From Echinostoma caproni (Eukaryota; Platyhelminthes; Trematoda; Plagiorchiida; Echinostomatidae), in NCBI GenBank assembly GCA_900618425.1, contig UZAN01039883.1, positions 29,116 to 93,115 of the forward strand: DNA of 64,000 nucleotides, written 5' to 3'. The notes under the pieces were generated by a model that worked only from the letters and a program-made list of their open reading frames with translations, was not told the DNA's origin and searched no databases. Shown here piece by piece: positions 37,296-50,037 of this stretch. Each line of letters starts with the position of its first letter. Position 1 is the first letter of the stretch. The position numbers and the translations under genes were made by a program.

Positions 37296-37920
37296 ACCAG
37301 AATGACCTCTGTCAAGTACCTGGGTGTCACCATTGACAGAAAACTTCATTGTTCTAAGCAAACGAACAATTGTAAGAGAAAACCTAGACGCCTGTCTTTT
37401 CAGTTGCGCAGACTCCGACAATTATGAACCCCACAGAGAGTCCTGTTCTCTTTCGTTCATCCATGCGTTTCACCCGTTCTACTCTTCTGCCCTCCTGGAG
37501 TGTTTCCCGGTCCTTTAAAACCAGACTTCAAAATAATTTGCCTTGGTTTAGTGATCATCAGTCGTGCATCAATAATCCTGATCGATTCACTAACCACAAA
37601 ACTGATTGATGATCACATCAACTCTTGTGCTAGATTTGCCCATAACATTTTAGATTACCCTCTTAATCCACTGCATCCCGATCTATCATCTTGTCGGTCT
37701 TATTCGACAACAAGCTCCCCATTTCGGCACCTACCCTTGCGCATTAACATTTATAAATATTCCCATGTACCCTACCTGGCCCGACTCCTAAGGAAAAGGG
37801 AACAGGTCGCAAACGAATTACGTCAGAAATTTTGTACTGAAAACAAACTTCGTAAACATTCTTTGCCTTGCATGTTATATGAAACCGTGTATTTCATTCC
37901 GAGTGATGAACAGTGCACTT
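37296..37920 (+). mobile_element. 5'-truncated non-LTR retrotransposon (CR1/Jockey-type), copy 2
   Basis: Begins abruptly within the reverse transcriptase at a VKYLGVTID block (standard VKYLGV of CR1/Jockey RT), then continues through RRLSFQLRRLRQL. After frameshifts it enters a 195-codon frame (37500-38087) with SCARFAHNILDYPLNPLHP and YLARLLRKRE, the cysteine/histidine-rich C-terminal region of this LINE type. It aligns with copy 1 at 6.94-7.54 kb and is better preserved. The abrupt 5' end fits truncation during target-primed reverse transcription. Similarity to copy 1 fades near 37920. I could not place the 3' end or target-site duplication. Confidence 0.8.
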
Positions 37921-40900
37921 TTTCAACTGTAAGCATAGAGGCTCACACAAGTAACACCAATACAATTACGAACACCCGAAGTTGCTCAACGGATACTGTG
38001 AAAGGATCATATTGTTTGAAGTTTTTTATGTTCTTTTTAATTACATATATAGAGTCTAAACCCATCTATATCATGAAATTGCCATAACCAACCTAAAGAA
38101 ATTTTTCTTTATACATCCTGAAAAATTAGAGAAAACGTCGGCATCGGATCAAAAAGTCATCCAAAAACAATATATTCTCACAACTGAATAACATTTGCTT
38201 TCTTGATGAAACGATGTTCTTATTCAGTGTTCCATCAACGATAAAATATTTCTACTCTGTGTCACATCGGTTTTGACCGAACAGTAGTGTTAGAATTCCA
38301 AAAGACGGGGCAGGTCGAAGATAGTTGTTTATTGAAGATTACAGATGGGACATCACTAATTTGGCATGTATAACACGGAAATCTCATCAGAAACATACCA
38401 TCGCAGTTACTGGCCCGAAAAGGAGTAACGAATGTAGTAATCGATAGTTATTCTCTGGGATACAGCACTTGGTCCTAGGTGATCTTGTTAATTTTTGATC
38501 GTTGAAATAAACTGTTACTTACTTATGTTACCTACTACTCACAAATGTGAGTAGCACATCACAACAGTGGGGATTCTTCTTGTCCAAAGTAATTGAATAC
38601 AAGAATGAAGGTCAGTCTGTTTTAATACTGACCATTGTGACTGAGCAAAAGTTAATTATCTTCGATTTTGTTAAAATGAAACTGTAGTTCAGAACATTAT
38701 CTTCACATTTATCTTTAAACACAAAATAGTACCCACTGTTCCACTTGAGCTAGAGATTTGAGTTAAGAATTATGACTCCCCGCCTCGTTTATTCATCCTG
38801 TTTTGAGCGAGATCAATGAAAGGAAAAAGGGTTTTGATATTTAAACTGGTGTTGTATTTCACATTGTTTCCAATAAACCGGTTATGGGGTTATTTCGAAT
38901 GCACAACTAGAAATTGGTTAGAATGCCTCAGTGTCAGCAGGTCAAATGAACAAACCAAGACTCTGTAGTGTTCAGATTTCTGATCCAATGCAGTATTTGC
39001 TTTAAGACAACAATAAAAGAACATTACTTAGAAGAGAAAAAAACTGAATAGCGTTTCTGCCGATATGTCTGCAAACCTATGTATCGTCCCGTGCACGTTC
39101 GCATGATCTTAAATCATATTGATCCGTGGCAATATCATTCCTAAACATACATTCAAAAACGAACTTTAATCGCATTTTTTCCGCATCGTTAATCCACTTG
39201 TTATTTCGTAACTTTCTAAAGAGGCCGGTAGTAATTGGAATAAGAAAATGTGCGTGTTTGTTTATCTGGGTTACCGATGTGCTTAATCCCCTGATGAGGT
39301 CTATCACACTGCTTGTCAAGGTTATTCAACTAGGTCAGCGTATCTGAATTCATCCTTTACTATTACCTAAGGGGATACGATTATGACCGTTAAGTTTTGC
39401 TATCGTTCACATGAGATAAAGAAAACGTGATTCTCCTCAGGAATAATTCTTCATTTTAGGAAAATACAACCCTCAAGCTAAATAGTTTTTCTGAGTAAAC
39501 GAATTAGCTCCTCGTTGTGCAAAGTTGACTAACATTTCGCACGCCGAACTGTTGACCGTGTCCAAAATTTACTCCACTTTATTTACTGATAGTACGAACT
39601 CCACACTTTTGGTTAGCCATGTTTGAATGCTGGGTGCCGGTTACATAATGGAAACTGATACACACTCTGCATTTATGCATTGATCAGCATGTGCGCTGGA
39701 ATAACAACTCGTCAAGATTTGATTCTCAATTACTGCCATCGAGTGTCACAGTTCTTGAAAACTCTTCGCCGATCGACATTTTGTACACGGGATTGTGAAA
39801 CTAAGAACTATTAGTGAATTCTGTTCCTTGTATTTTGAACTACAATGTGGAAATATCAGTCTGTGTTAGTTTGCCGTTGATACTTTCCGTCCACTGAATA
39901 CACCGAATATTTTTATTTCACCGTGGGCTAGAGCACTTGCATCAGCGCAGAGAACAAAGTTGGCGGTCATCACGGTATGATAAATCGTTTCCGGTAAAGA
40001 GATCTGAACTGGGTGATCATTATCGCGATAAAGAACAAACGTGCCTCCTGTGTGGACTCTGTTTGTTGCTTCAGAAAATTTCTAGGTTCATTTTCAATAC
40101 AGGTCTCGTGTATATTAAATTAATCTTCCCTACAGAAGTATAACTTTGTGAGGAAAATTTATGAATACTTGCTTTAGTTAATAATTTGAGAATAAATAAA
40201 AAAGTGATGAAATATGTTTCAAAGACCTTCGCCGCGTTGAAATTATTTTAGCTTCTACATATTTTACACACTGAATAGACTCAACTTCATCGCTCATTCA
40301 CAGTTTAAAATGAATCAAATGTTCACACTAGTATTCTTACTGATAAAGGTGTGTAGTTTTCATTTATTAAAAAACATTTAGTTTCACCGCTATGGCAATG
40401 AAAACCGAAAGATTCTTTATTTCAGATACATGCATTACATTTACCATCTTTTACGTTAGATTTACAGTACTGAACGATTGTGATGCACTAAAATATTTTC
40501 ATTATAATCAAACGGAGTTTCATTGTATTCATCATCTTTATTAATGCTTCAGGCATGGACAATAATTTATATATTGTCTACTTAAATCTACGGAGTTTCT
40601 GGGCAGCAGGATTGCCAAATAAACGTGCATGATCTTGGTTGCCAAGACTGAATGATCTCAACATGAAAACGAAAATGTTTATCAAGTATGACAACGCAAT
40701 ATTTTCTGAAAAGAACGACTCAAGAATTATCCAACGTTATTTCCATAAACCATCGCCATCTCTTTTATCTGTTATAAGACATTATTTTATCTAATATATA
40801 ATACATTATAGGAACTCTATTGAATAACCAAAAAACTTATTTCACAACCTGGAGAAATTGCAATAAATAAGGTCTCACAATAATATTCTATGTTTGATAT

Positions 40901-40949
40901 CCAACTCAAAGATTTCGAGAAACACTACATCAATCTAAGTCAACCTTGA
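37921..40949. other. Intergenic, possible LINE 3' tail at the start
   Basis: The first 150-200 bp may be the 3' untranslated tail of the LINE copy, because its long frame runs to 38087. The rest is AT-rich with no recognised frame. Confidence 0.45.
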
Positions 40950-41345
40950 AATCAAGGTTATTTTTGTGGACTCATCTGGGCAGAGATAAATCATGGTCAG
41001 CCTTGTCGGTGAACCTCAGTCAAAGGCATCATGAACAGTGGGAAATTCGCATCAGTAATGATGAAAATGTTTTCAGAATTCCATTAAAAAATCGTGTGGA
41101 AAAGTTGTCGTTTTCCAGGATAACGCTCCGCCTCATGCTTCACGACAGTTTAGTAAATTTATTTAGTCAAGGAATCTGGTTCACTTATTATTTACTTTCA
41201 GACTTCAGAACAGATGCGCGACTCTAAGGTTCAGTTCATACAATTTCCCCCTAATAGCCCGAATCTCAACATCGTTGAGAATCTGTTTTCTGTTCTGAAA
41301 AGAGAGTGGTCAATATGCTACCTACAGTTTGGACATTGGAAGCAA
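40950..41345 (+). mobile_element. Tc1-like transposase relic
   Basis: Three DDE motifs occur in order but in different frames. VIFVDSSG has its D at 40969-40971. VVFQDNAPPHAS has its D at 41119-41121. PPNSPNLNIVENLFSVLKREW has its E at 41277-41279. The third-motif glutamate points to Tc1 and not mariner (established family knowledge). The first two aspartates are only 50 codons apart, so internal sequence is lost. The second D and the E are 158 nt apart instead of about 105 nt for DD34E, with a stop and a frame change between them. The copy is inactive. Terminal inverted repeats were not found. Confidence 0.8.
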
Positions 41346-44300
41346 AAGTGCGATACGTAATGGAGCACAAAATATGAAATGACCTCATAAAAAAGTTGGT
41401 AGGTTCCATGCTGAAGAGACTCTAAAAAGTCCTAAAGAACAAAGGCAGACAAATCGACTATTAGTGTACACCGATGTTAAACCTTAATTATTATCAATGT
41501 AGATTTATTTTTAATAAAAGCCGTTTCATTCTCTTTAGTTACCTCTTAACTAATCATGGTCTAGGTCAACAACTACTGAAGAAATGTGAGTATCCGCTAC
41601 ATTCTGAAATATTCTATCTGCTAAATATAAACGATTCAGGAAAACCACATCTGTAAAGAGTCATCAAAACATATTTATTATTATTTGGAAAAAACATTTA
41701 CTTTAGTTTAAATTCTGTTGTATATAAGAACCCTCAAGTGTTTCATGGGGGACCCGTTCCTTCAGTTTCGATTAGACCTGTAGTTCTACATACATGACAA
41801 TTCAAGCAAATGAGCGTAGTCAATAAAGTTTACACAACCTTTCAAATTGGCCCACTGGATGCTCACAACCTACATAAAAATGTAATCCATTCCAGGACAA
41901 CGGTGATACAACGCGTAGTATTGATGAGCTCAGTTTAAATTAGTTCTACCGGCATGCTGTTCAGAATCAACGTGCCCAAGGTGAGTAACTCTCCTTAATC
42001 CAGGCAAAAATACACACTCAATACCCCCACTGTATCTGAAATGGCAAGACGTAAAGCTATTTGTGCTCACAGTCATTGGCAAATTGTCTGTGGAGAGGAA
42101 TTCTGAAAGATAGTCAGTCCAAAGCTGTATCTTTTATTCCAAATTGCTGATAACAGGTACCTGTGGGTTAAGTGCAAAAAACAATTATCTATAAGCGAAA
42201 TCATCAAAAACGTTTATATATTGAAACAAAAGTTATAATATAAGTTTACTTAACACTGGTTTAGTTCCATTCAATAAAATAATATCTATTTTAACCATCA
42301 GGTAATTCAAATTCTATGTGAAATGGATTCGTATAACTGAGCCTTTTTTATTCATTATTTGTTCAATGTATTCTTAAGCAGGGAGTAGGTTAATTCGCTA
42401 ATTTGATCTTCTCGCCAGGATCACAGAATTGCAGTTAGCTTTGTTGAATCACGGTAGTGTTGCTCACTCAATTTCGAGCACCATCACACACGTTGTTGGT
42501 TTATACTTCACATCCATCGCCTAGTATTGATGTTATGCCGGTTTCACATCGTAACCTTTTGAGTGACTTATTCAAAATAAAGGAATACAAAAAATGGAAA
42601 ATTACTAATTGAAGTTCTGAATACGTACCTTTCACAGTTAGTGTCAAACCTGACACTGTTGTTTGGCAGAGCTTGCGAGACATAACTCCAACGGCTTGGC
42701 TGGAGACACTCAATGATATATACAAATCGGAAAAGCGTTGATATACGAGCCAAAAAGCTGTCTTTCGTATAATGCTTTCATTTGACTAATTATATCAACA
42801 TTACTGATGGAAGCCACCAGCGTAGCGCCTCTCCTATTTGAACTATTCATTCGGAACTGAACGGAATAAAATTTTGGGTAAAGTGCATCTTTCCAATGGG
42901 TCAAAGTGTGGATGCTTGTCGTTAGATGATTAGATGCGCACAAACGTTTGCTCAAAATTCACTCTCTTATGTAAACGTTCAGTACTTTTTGGACCATTTC
43001 TACCAGAGATTATTATGTCACAGCTTTTAGTTACTCTGAAACGTTTACCATAATTATTTCTATCAGAAGAATTATAAAATCAGTATTGAATGTAAACTGA
43101 ATAAAATTGTGCTACTATATTTTTCCCTGTTGTATGCAGCAGATTTATCCATTTGAAAAGTATATTTGGATGATATTAGTACAAATCGTTCTACTATCTT
43201 TTGAAATCAATAATCCCTAGAACAAATCCCATTGTTGGTGGATACATTTTGAATGCTCACCTCAATTCCACATTTTCCCCCAATGAAGTAAATTATCACC
43301 ATTCAGAGGGCGGGTCATTCTCCTAATTTTGGCGATAAAAAATTGTAATGTCATCAGGGGTCATCGTTTGTCATTTTTCATAAGCAGGAATTAGGTCTGA
43401 TTAAAAAGAAAAGGTTAGAAGAATACTTTTCTGAGTAGCTTTTTTGATTATCACATGTCTTACGGCACCATGCCGTATATCAATATACACGACAGTCACC
43501 TTATTTGTTAGCCGCTTTTAGAAGTCGATGGATGAGTTACACGAAAAATACGAATGCACATGCGCATCGCCTCATCTGACAATATTCTGTGAATATTGCT
43601 CTAATAATGGTAAATTTATTGTTAGCATGACTATTGTATTCATTCGAAATCATAGAATATTGAAGAAGTGTGATGTCAAACGAGTTCAAAGTTCAACTAA
43701 CGTGATTTCCTATTGCGAATTGTTCCTATTGCGTGTAAATAATGCTCAGTTCAGAGACGCAACTGCTGGCATTATCATGTTTTCCATACTTCTCTAAAGC
43801 CAGGTAGATTAAATTAGCCATGTCAGTCAGATTACATAAATCGAATTCGCAACCGTATTTTTTGCTGCTTATTTCTTTTCGGGTATCCTCAAACACAAAC
43901 TTATGGTGGAACCAGATTCATTGGCAGGGATGATGATTGAGTTTCAATAAAACATCATTTAAGCAGAAGGAATCACGGACGGTGGTCACAAAAAATCGTA
44001 CATCAACTAACGGCAATAAATTTGAAACAATGCAAGAGTCAGTGTCAGACTTCAGTAATGATAGATATTTCTACGAATGACCCAAATAGATAGCAGTTAT
44101 CCTTTCGATGTGTAAAGTAAACGAAGAACACAAGTAGATTCCTTGAGCAAAACCCCAAAGAAAAGCGTCCTGCTCCAAACGTGATCATCTGACGAACTGC
44201 GTGCATCGGAAATTCAAGGGGGTATGATCACAAACATTTCCTACCAAACAGCCTCCATTAACACTAAATATTCATGGACCTCTTCTGAAGAGGCAAAACA

Positions 44301-46354
44301 GAGATAAATGTCCAGTTTGCATGTTGTTTATGAACTCACCTTCATTTGTAGTGACATCTACATCTGCAGGAGGAATGATCATCTGGCACAGCAGATGCCC
44401 AAACACATTCCAGAATGGTCAGCACGGTTAATGACGCCGTAAGAGCTCAGAGGTTATTCTGAAAAGAGAAATCCGGGCTCATTTCTTGACAGTTGGATAT
44501 ATCGCAGTCCAGTTTTCGTTTAAGCTTTTATTAAGTAAAGCGATTCCCGGACCGTTGGATTTCAGTAAAGTGAGCATCGATTATTTTTCTACAAAAGGAT
44601 TTTATACAAACAGTCAAATCAACGTGGGACTGGTTCAAAAACTAAATCTCCCTCCCTTGACTGTTGCCAGTTGAACCAAAGTAGTTACCATAACTGGCTT
44701 GTAGGAATTCCAAGTTGTTTTGCACTCTAGCGTCTGAAGGAATTGAAAGAAATGTTCACATCTTGTGGAATTTGTCTTCCCACAGTTATAGCACAGGTTT
44801 GCGGGACGTGCACATTTCAACCTGTATAGCTACTGCGAAATTGTTTAGATAGATCTTATGTAGAATTCAAACTCAAAATAAATGAACCGAAACAGCGGTT
44901 TAATACCATAGAAAACAGCGTGGCAAACAATCAGGAATGAGTATTTTTCTGATAAAATCAATTAGCACGCAGTGTTTGTTTCGTGTATTCTTTCACATGA
45001 GATATGCATCAGTGATCCCATAGGAGTATGATACGTGTGATACGTGCAACCAACTACCAATTATGCACGTAAAATTGTTTCATTCGCTTTTCTTGCCATT
45101 TAAGTGATGAATGGGATATAAACGGGGAGGAAAACTAATGGGAATAAATGCTTTTAAATGCTTTTTCCTGGCAGCCGTCATCAGATAAGATAGTAAACTA
45201 TCTGATGTATATAGCAACCTTTCGAGCATAAATGAAGAAATCAATAGACACTGTGAATCACAGAACACAAAGACGTAATCGATAGAATGCATTGCGTGCG
45301 TTTTGGGTGAGATACGAGTTGATAACATTTCATGAGCAAATTAAAGATGACCAACAGGTAGGCTACTTCAATACCGATAAATGAAAGTTATATCGATGAA
45401 TGTGACCATGAAATATGACTATGAACTGCAATTCTTTCAAAGCAGCGATCAAGGATTTCCTTCATTGATCCATTGTTTGGATATTTTTGCAATTTTCGAA
45501 AGATAATAGTCATGGAGCATTTTGATTAATTATATGAACAGTTAATTGAACGTAATCAGCGACTGGTAGAAAAGTAGAAGACTTCCGATTTCAGTCGGCA
45601 TTCATTATCACGTCTATTTTGTGGACACTTTATAACCGGTACATCCAGGCCATCCAGTTAAATGAAGAATATATCACTGCACAGAACAGGCTCTAATCAA
45701 ACATTTCAATGTGAGTTACCGTCCAGAAAATTAGGCCTCATTGTTGGCACCATGATCTCAGATCTAGTTATGTGAAGTATGATAGAAAAATCTGTTGTAA
45801 GTAGAAACACGAAAGTCGCTCACCGAGATACGAGTAGAGTTCTCTAACAGGTCATATCATTTGGGCGTTATAGAGGATTAAGTTTGATTGCCCGATAGCC
45901 TCCTTTTTGAGGAGCAACGTTATCCAATCAGCTGAAGGTAGCTCTCTATCTTTCCGGTCTACGCCTTCAGTACTGTATACAACACGGCATTTATTGCCCA
46001 AAACACGAAATTTCATTTAGCTAAGACAATGCAATGGGAAGCATATTATCTTAAAATTAGCTAGTTTCAGAAAGACAGGACTGAGGGCACTGCGTCATGA
46101 AAAGTTGAACTCTAATCAACACACTACAAAAGTGACATAAAGGTGATAAAATTGAAACCCACAACTCCTAAAGCTAACCCAGAAGCCGAGCCCATGATGT
46201 GTTTCTCTTTCCACAGTTTGTTCTTCTTTTAGAGAAAAGGAAAAGCTAGTTCCACAGCCAAAAGATGGCTGTTCTTATTTATTTGACCTTTTTAAAGGCA
46301 TGCAATAAACACACTGCAGAGGAATCAACAAGTCAGCAAGAAGTGAGGCTCCTT
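41346..46354. other. Intergenic, no supported gene
   Basis: AT-rich, frames of up to 93 codons, none recognised. The sequence just after 41345 probably includes the tail of the transposon. Confidence 0.5.
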
Positions 46355-46494
46355 TAACCTTTTGTGGTTCTTCATTCCAAGTCCTGGGGCTAAGGTTTCC
46401 GGTTTCCATGACGGAATAACAGGTTTTCGTGACTATGGGTTTTCTTCGTCTGCTGTTCACCAGACAAATGTGCTTAATAATAAAAAATGTCACA
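46355..46494 (-). repeat. Interspersed repeat E, copy 1
   Basis: The minus strand aligns with 54060-54193 (+) through TGAACAGCAGACG, CACGA, ACCTG, CATGGAAACCGG, ACCTTAG and ACTTGG blocks, at about 75%. Reading frames are not conserved between copies, so this looks like a non-coding interspersed repeat. The hairpin present in the 54-kb copy is partly disrupted here by two extra bases in the right arm. Confidence 0.6.
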
Positions 46495-47237
46495 ATGACA
46501 CGGCAATAGTCACACAGTCCGGACTAGTCAGTCCGCATGTTTGTACTCAAATGAAGTCTCTCACAATATAACGATTGTTGATTTGGGGAACATTTGAAGT
46601 ACGTCTGGGGTGATAAATCCGTTGCTTACCTCAGACAGAATGTTTCGTGTGAGATTGACTGGAGCCAATGTTGCCACAAGAGTTGACATGGCTAGAACAA
46701 AACTGTTGAGCAATAAAAATAGCGAAACCTGTGCCCAGTGTTAGTCGATTGGTTGATTGGATATGTGATGAAGTCTGTGAAGTTTGTTTGATCAAATATA
46801 GCAAAGATGTATAGTGTGATCGTTGAATGCTTAACAGAAAAGAAAGAAAAACTGCCAATGAAAACGTTAAGGAAAGTTTATCTCGCGATGGCATTATCTT
46901 TTTCCTTGAGATTCTGATTTGATGCATGTGATTCTTTGATAACATGGAGGAAATTTCATGTTTATTCTGCTCGGGAACTTGACAGAATTTTCATTGTTTG
47001 ATTTTAATTTTGTTTCGTGGTTATTTACCATGTAGTTTGCATTAATGTTAGTATTATTTGCAAAGAACCTTTTAGTGCTCTCTTGGTGCAATATCTTTTA
47101 CTAAACATTACGTACACGATAAGTGGACGGAAACGGATTCAAGACTACAGGGGGTCGTACTTCGTTGGGAGTATTCTCAGCTCGCAATTCGGTGGTCCCA
47201 TCGTTTCATTTAAAATGAATACTCAAAGAGAAATTAC
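46495..47237. other. Intergenic, no supported gene
   Basis: Contains a 104-codon minus-strand frame (46631-46945) without a recognisable domain. Nothing else was identified. Confidence 0.5.
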
Positions 47238-47379
47238 CTTATCGACGAGTTCAAAATGACCGTTAACGGCCATTGCAGGGCTGTAAACCGGTATCTTTGA
47301 GTGAATGATCACGAGATTGTATGTCTTCTTTAAAGGATAATATCCTAGTACCGGTGGTCGCACAAGACCTTCTATTAAA
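47238..47379 (-). CDS. Candidate internal exon, function unknown
   Basis: On the minus strand a 142-nt open stretch lies between a CAAAACAG acceptor-like site (AG at 47380-47381) and a GATAAG/GTAATT donor-like site (GT at 47236-47237). The encoded peptide (RPPVLGYYPLKKTYNLVIIH then PVYSPAMAVNGHFELVDK) has balanced composition, unlike the repeat-derived frames nearby. The polypyrimidine tract is weak and no neighbouring exon was found. It could equally be the decayed flank of the adjacent BEL/Pao element or chance. Confidence 0.2.
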
Positions 47380-47581
47380 CTGTTTTGACCTTTAAGTTTG
47401 ATCATAAACCGGCACAGTTGGCACGTACTTTTATTGTTCAAAACGACTTATTGGTGGCTAGCATTTTCCGTTCACAATCCCAGGTTCCGATCGGTTACGC
47501 GGTTCATTGTGAACGTAAGTATACCAAGCATGTTTAATTTTAGAAAGAATGTGCACACTAAAGCCCTATTGTCCCGGACAC

Positions 47582-48028
47582 TTATTCTCTTATCCAACGG
47601 CGCCAGAATGTGTCAACCAAAAGTTTGCTTTGCCTCCATTGCCGGGTGTAACGAGCTCGCAGATCAACCGGATCCCCTGTGGGTTCCATGACTCCTCTCA
47701 TTAACAGGAGGCTATTGGGTGTGAGAACTTCTAGGTTACCCGTATCGATGTAGACGGGTACTAGGGGGCGGTTGTTGAGGATCCTTTCGACATCAGTGAG
47801 ATATGTGGGTAGCGTTTCGTCCGTTAGAATCTGTTCTCGTGACACGGCACTTAAGATCCTGTGTACAAAACGGATTACTCTCTCCCATACACCACCCCGG
47901 TGGCTAGCATATGGTGGATTGAAATGCCACTCTATCTCTTTCAACTGCAATTCCTTCCGAATCCGACTACCATCCGTTTCTTTAAAAAACTTCCGTAATT
48001 CCAATTCCGCACCGACGAAATTCGTCTC
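47582..48028 (-). pseudogene. BEL/Pao integrase, C-terminal half of catalytic core
   Basis: Continues in phase from the stop at 48029-48031 with ETNFVGAE. The third catalytic residue is the glutamate in HRGGVWERVIR, about 49 residues after the second aspartate. Then come LTPNSLLLMRG and WRRWIRE. The expected C-terminal tail and 3' LTR do not follow. A TAA and unrelated sequence occur at 47584, so the element is truncated or was cut there. Confidence 0.9.
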
Positions 48029-48649
48029 TTAATCACTGTAGATTTGTTTAGGATGTCCTCGTCTACTCACAAACCTGGTCAACGCCATGAGAAAGGAATC
48101 GATCGTGAGAAAGTGGGCTACCTCAATGTGAACAGCTCGAGTCTTAAGACACGTAAAAATACATCCATAACGCTTCCTTGTCCCGCGACCTGCTCGTACA
48201 CCGATTGGTCCAAAATAATCTAGGCCGGTTACTGCGAACGGGAAGTCGGGTTCCAGACGACTGGTTGGCAGCTCCGCCATGAGCTGGTCGACGGGTACGG
48301 CCGATCTTGCTCGGCAACCTATGCATCGTGCAATTACTCGCTTAACAGCGGATGTCCCACGTGTTATCCAAAATCGTCCTCTCAGCACCGATAGGACATG
48401 CATCAATCCCATATGACCTTCTACCTCGTGGTAATGGCGGATGATAGACTCGGTCATCACATGTCTACCAGGCAGAATAAGTGGTCTTTTGAAGTTCGCA
48501 GGCAATCTACCCTCGGTTATCCGGCCACCAACGTACAGCAGTCCACCGGCTAGGACGGGACGCAGTTTACTTAGCGGTGATCCTTTGTATGTTAGGACTT
48601 CGGGTCCCTGACTCCAGTTAGGGCGATTGAGTATGCTCTCAGAAAACAT
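48029..48649 (-). pseudogene. BEL/Pao integrase, zinc finger and first part of catalytic core
   Basis: 206 codons. The HHCC-type zinc-binding module shows HYHEVEGH (residues 72-79) and C109/C112 in ARCIGC. The catalytic core begins with the first aspartate in TGLDYFGP (D144), then RAVHIEVA, and the second aspartate in IYSD (D206). The next codon is TAA (48029-48031) where the family has a conserved S-D-N-G-T-type block. The match continues in the same frame afterwards as ETNFVGAE. Confidence 0.9.
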
Positions 48650-48841
48650 CTATTGTTGCACGTATTGGATTAGGGTCAATTCTGCGTCCTTTAGTTCGCC
48701 TAGAGTGATCGCGTTCTTGACGTTCCACTGAGGAGTCGATCCGTCCGACTTTGTCTTGAGAAAGGTCTTGAATCTGGCAAACCAAGCGACAGCTCGCTTC
48801 AATCTTGTCCAGGATGAATAATAGGCAATTAGTTTATCCAT
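48650..48841 (-). pseudogene. BEL/Pao region between RNase H and integrase
   Basis: A 63-codon frame beginning MDKLIAYYSSWTRLKRAVAWF, typical of the Pao linker before the integrase zinc finger (S-W-RL-R-AW pattern), and ending in QYVQQ before an in-frame TAG (48650-48652). The next frame continues in the same phase, so this is a nonsense mutation and not a true end. Confidence 0.8.
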
Positions 48842-48869
48842 GGGGAGACAGATGTAACAAGAGCAGCGA

Positions 48870-49463
48870 NNNNNNNNNNNNNNNNNNNNNNNNNNNNNNN
48901 NNNNNNNNNNNNNNNNNNNNNNNNNNNNNNNNNNNNNNNNNNNNNNNNNNNNNNNNNNNNNNNNNNNNNNNNNNNNNNNNNNNNNNNNNNNNNNNNNNNN
49001 NNNNNNNNNNNNNNNNNNNNNNNNNNNNNNNNNNNNNNNNNNNNNNNNNNNNNNNNNNNNNNNNNNNNNNNNNNNNNNNNNNNNNNNNNNNNNNNNNNNN
49101 NNNNNNNNNNNNNNNNNNNNNNNNNNNNNNNNNNNNNNNNNNNNNNNNNNNNNNNNNNNNNNNNNNNNNNNNNNNNNNNNNNNNNNNNNNNNNNNNNNNN
49201 NNNNNNNNNNNNNNNNNNNNNNNNNNNNNNNNNNNNNNNNNNNNNNNNNNNNNNNNNNNNNNNNNNNNNNNNNNNNNNNNNNNNNNNNNNNNNNNNNNNN
49301 NNNNNNNNNNNNNNNNNNNNNNNNNNNNNNNNNNNNNNNNNNNNNNNNNNNNNNNNNNNNNNNNNNNNNNNNNNNNNNNNNNNNNNNNNNNNNNNNNNNN
49401 NNNNNNNNNNNNNNNNNNNNNNNNNNNNNNNNNNNNNNNNNNNNNNNNNNNNNNNNNNNNNNN
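48870..49463. other. Assembly gap (594 Ns)
   Basis: A run of 594 Ns inside the BEL/Pao pol region, between RNase H and the integrase N-terminal part. The length is divisible by three, but the frame entering (that of 50037) and the frame leaving (that of 48841) differ. The gap size is therefore probably an estimate, or there is another frameshift inside it. Confidence 0.98.
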
Positions 49464-50037
49464 CATGGATGAAGGCAATGCGATTAGCTACGAAGGTTTT
49501 AAATCTCGTTTTGGTATTGTTTAAGTAGTGAAGAACAATCATCGAATCTGTCCAAAGATAGACGTCATTTATGCAGATTCCGATTTCTTTCACAATGTGT
49601 CGCAGGAGTCTCACCGACATTACCCCAGCTTGCAATTCCAAGCGCGGTATCGTGACCGCTTTTAAAGGGGCCGCCATAGATTTCCCCATCACGAAGAAAC
49701 ACAATACTTCACTGACAGTTTCGTGACGGAGATATGCCACCAAACCGTAACCTACTTCAGATGCATCCGAGAACAAATGCAACGACGATTTGATATTTTC
49801 AGAAGCCGGTGGTTTTATGCATCGTGGTATGAGAAGTGTCTCGATCGATAGGATTTTTGATTGCCATTTCTTCCAAGCTGCCTGAGTTGCCTCGTCCACT
49901 AATTCATCCCATCCATATGTCCTTAGGCAGAGTTTCGGCAGTAAGCGCTTTGGAGGCAGTAGTAACGGAGCAACAAACCCAATGGGATCATACAACGAGG
50001 CCGTACAGAATAAATGCTTCTCCTGGTGGCAGGGCAT
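49464..50037 (-). pseudogene. BEL/Pao RNase H-region, cut by N gap
   Basis: Starts in the shifted frame with ASLYDPIGFVAPLLLP, a Pao signature just after the RT. Acidic catalytic-type residues follow in LFSDASEVGYG, RLELQAGVMS and WTDSMIVLHYL, the order D, E, D expected of the RNase H fold. The frame runs straight into the N gap at 49463, so its end is unknown. Confidence 0.88.

Noticed and set aside
39285..39315. CTGATGAG core-like sequence.
   Set aside because: No GAAA block or stem II complement follows at the right distance.
44180..44235. CTGACGA followed by GAAA, flanked by the perfect inverted repeat GTGATCAT / ATGATCAC, resembling a hammerhead.
   Set aside because: Stem II between the core blocks does not pair, and the inverted repeat is out of register by one base with any usable cleavage triplet. 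It does not match either hammerhead family in the window.
48805..49524. A plus-strand open frame of 239 codons.
   Set aside because: It consists almost entirely of the N gap and is antisense to the BEL/Pao pol remnant.
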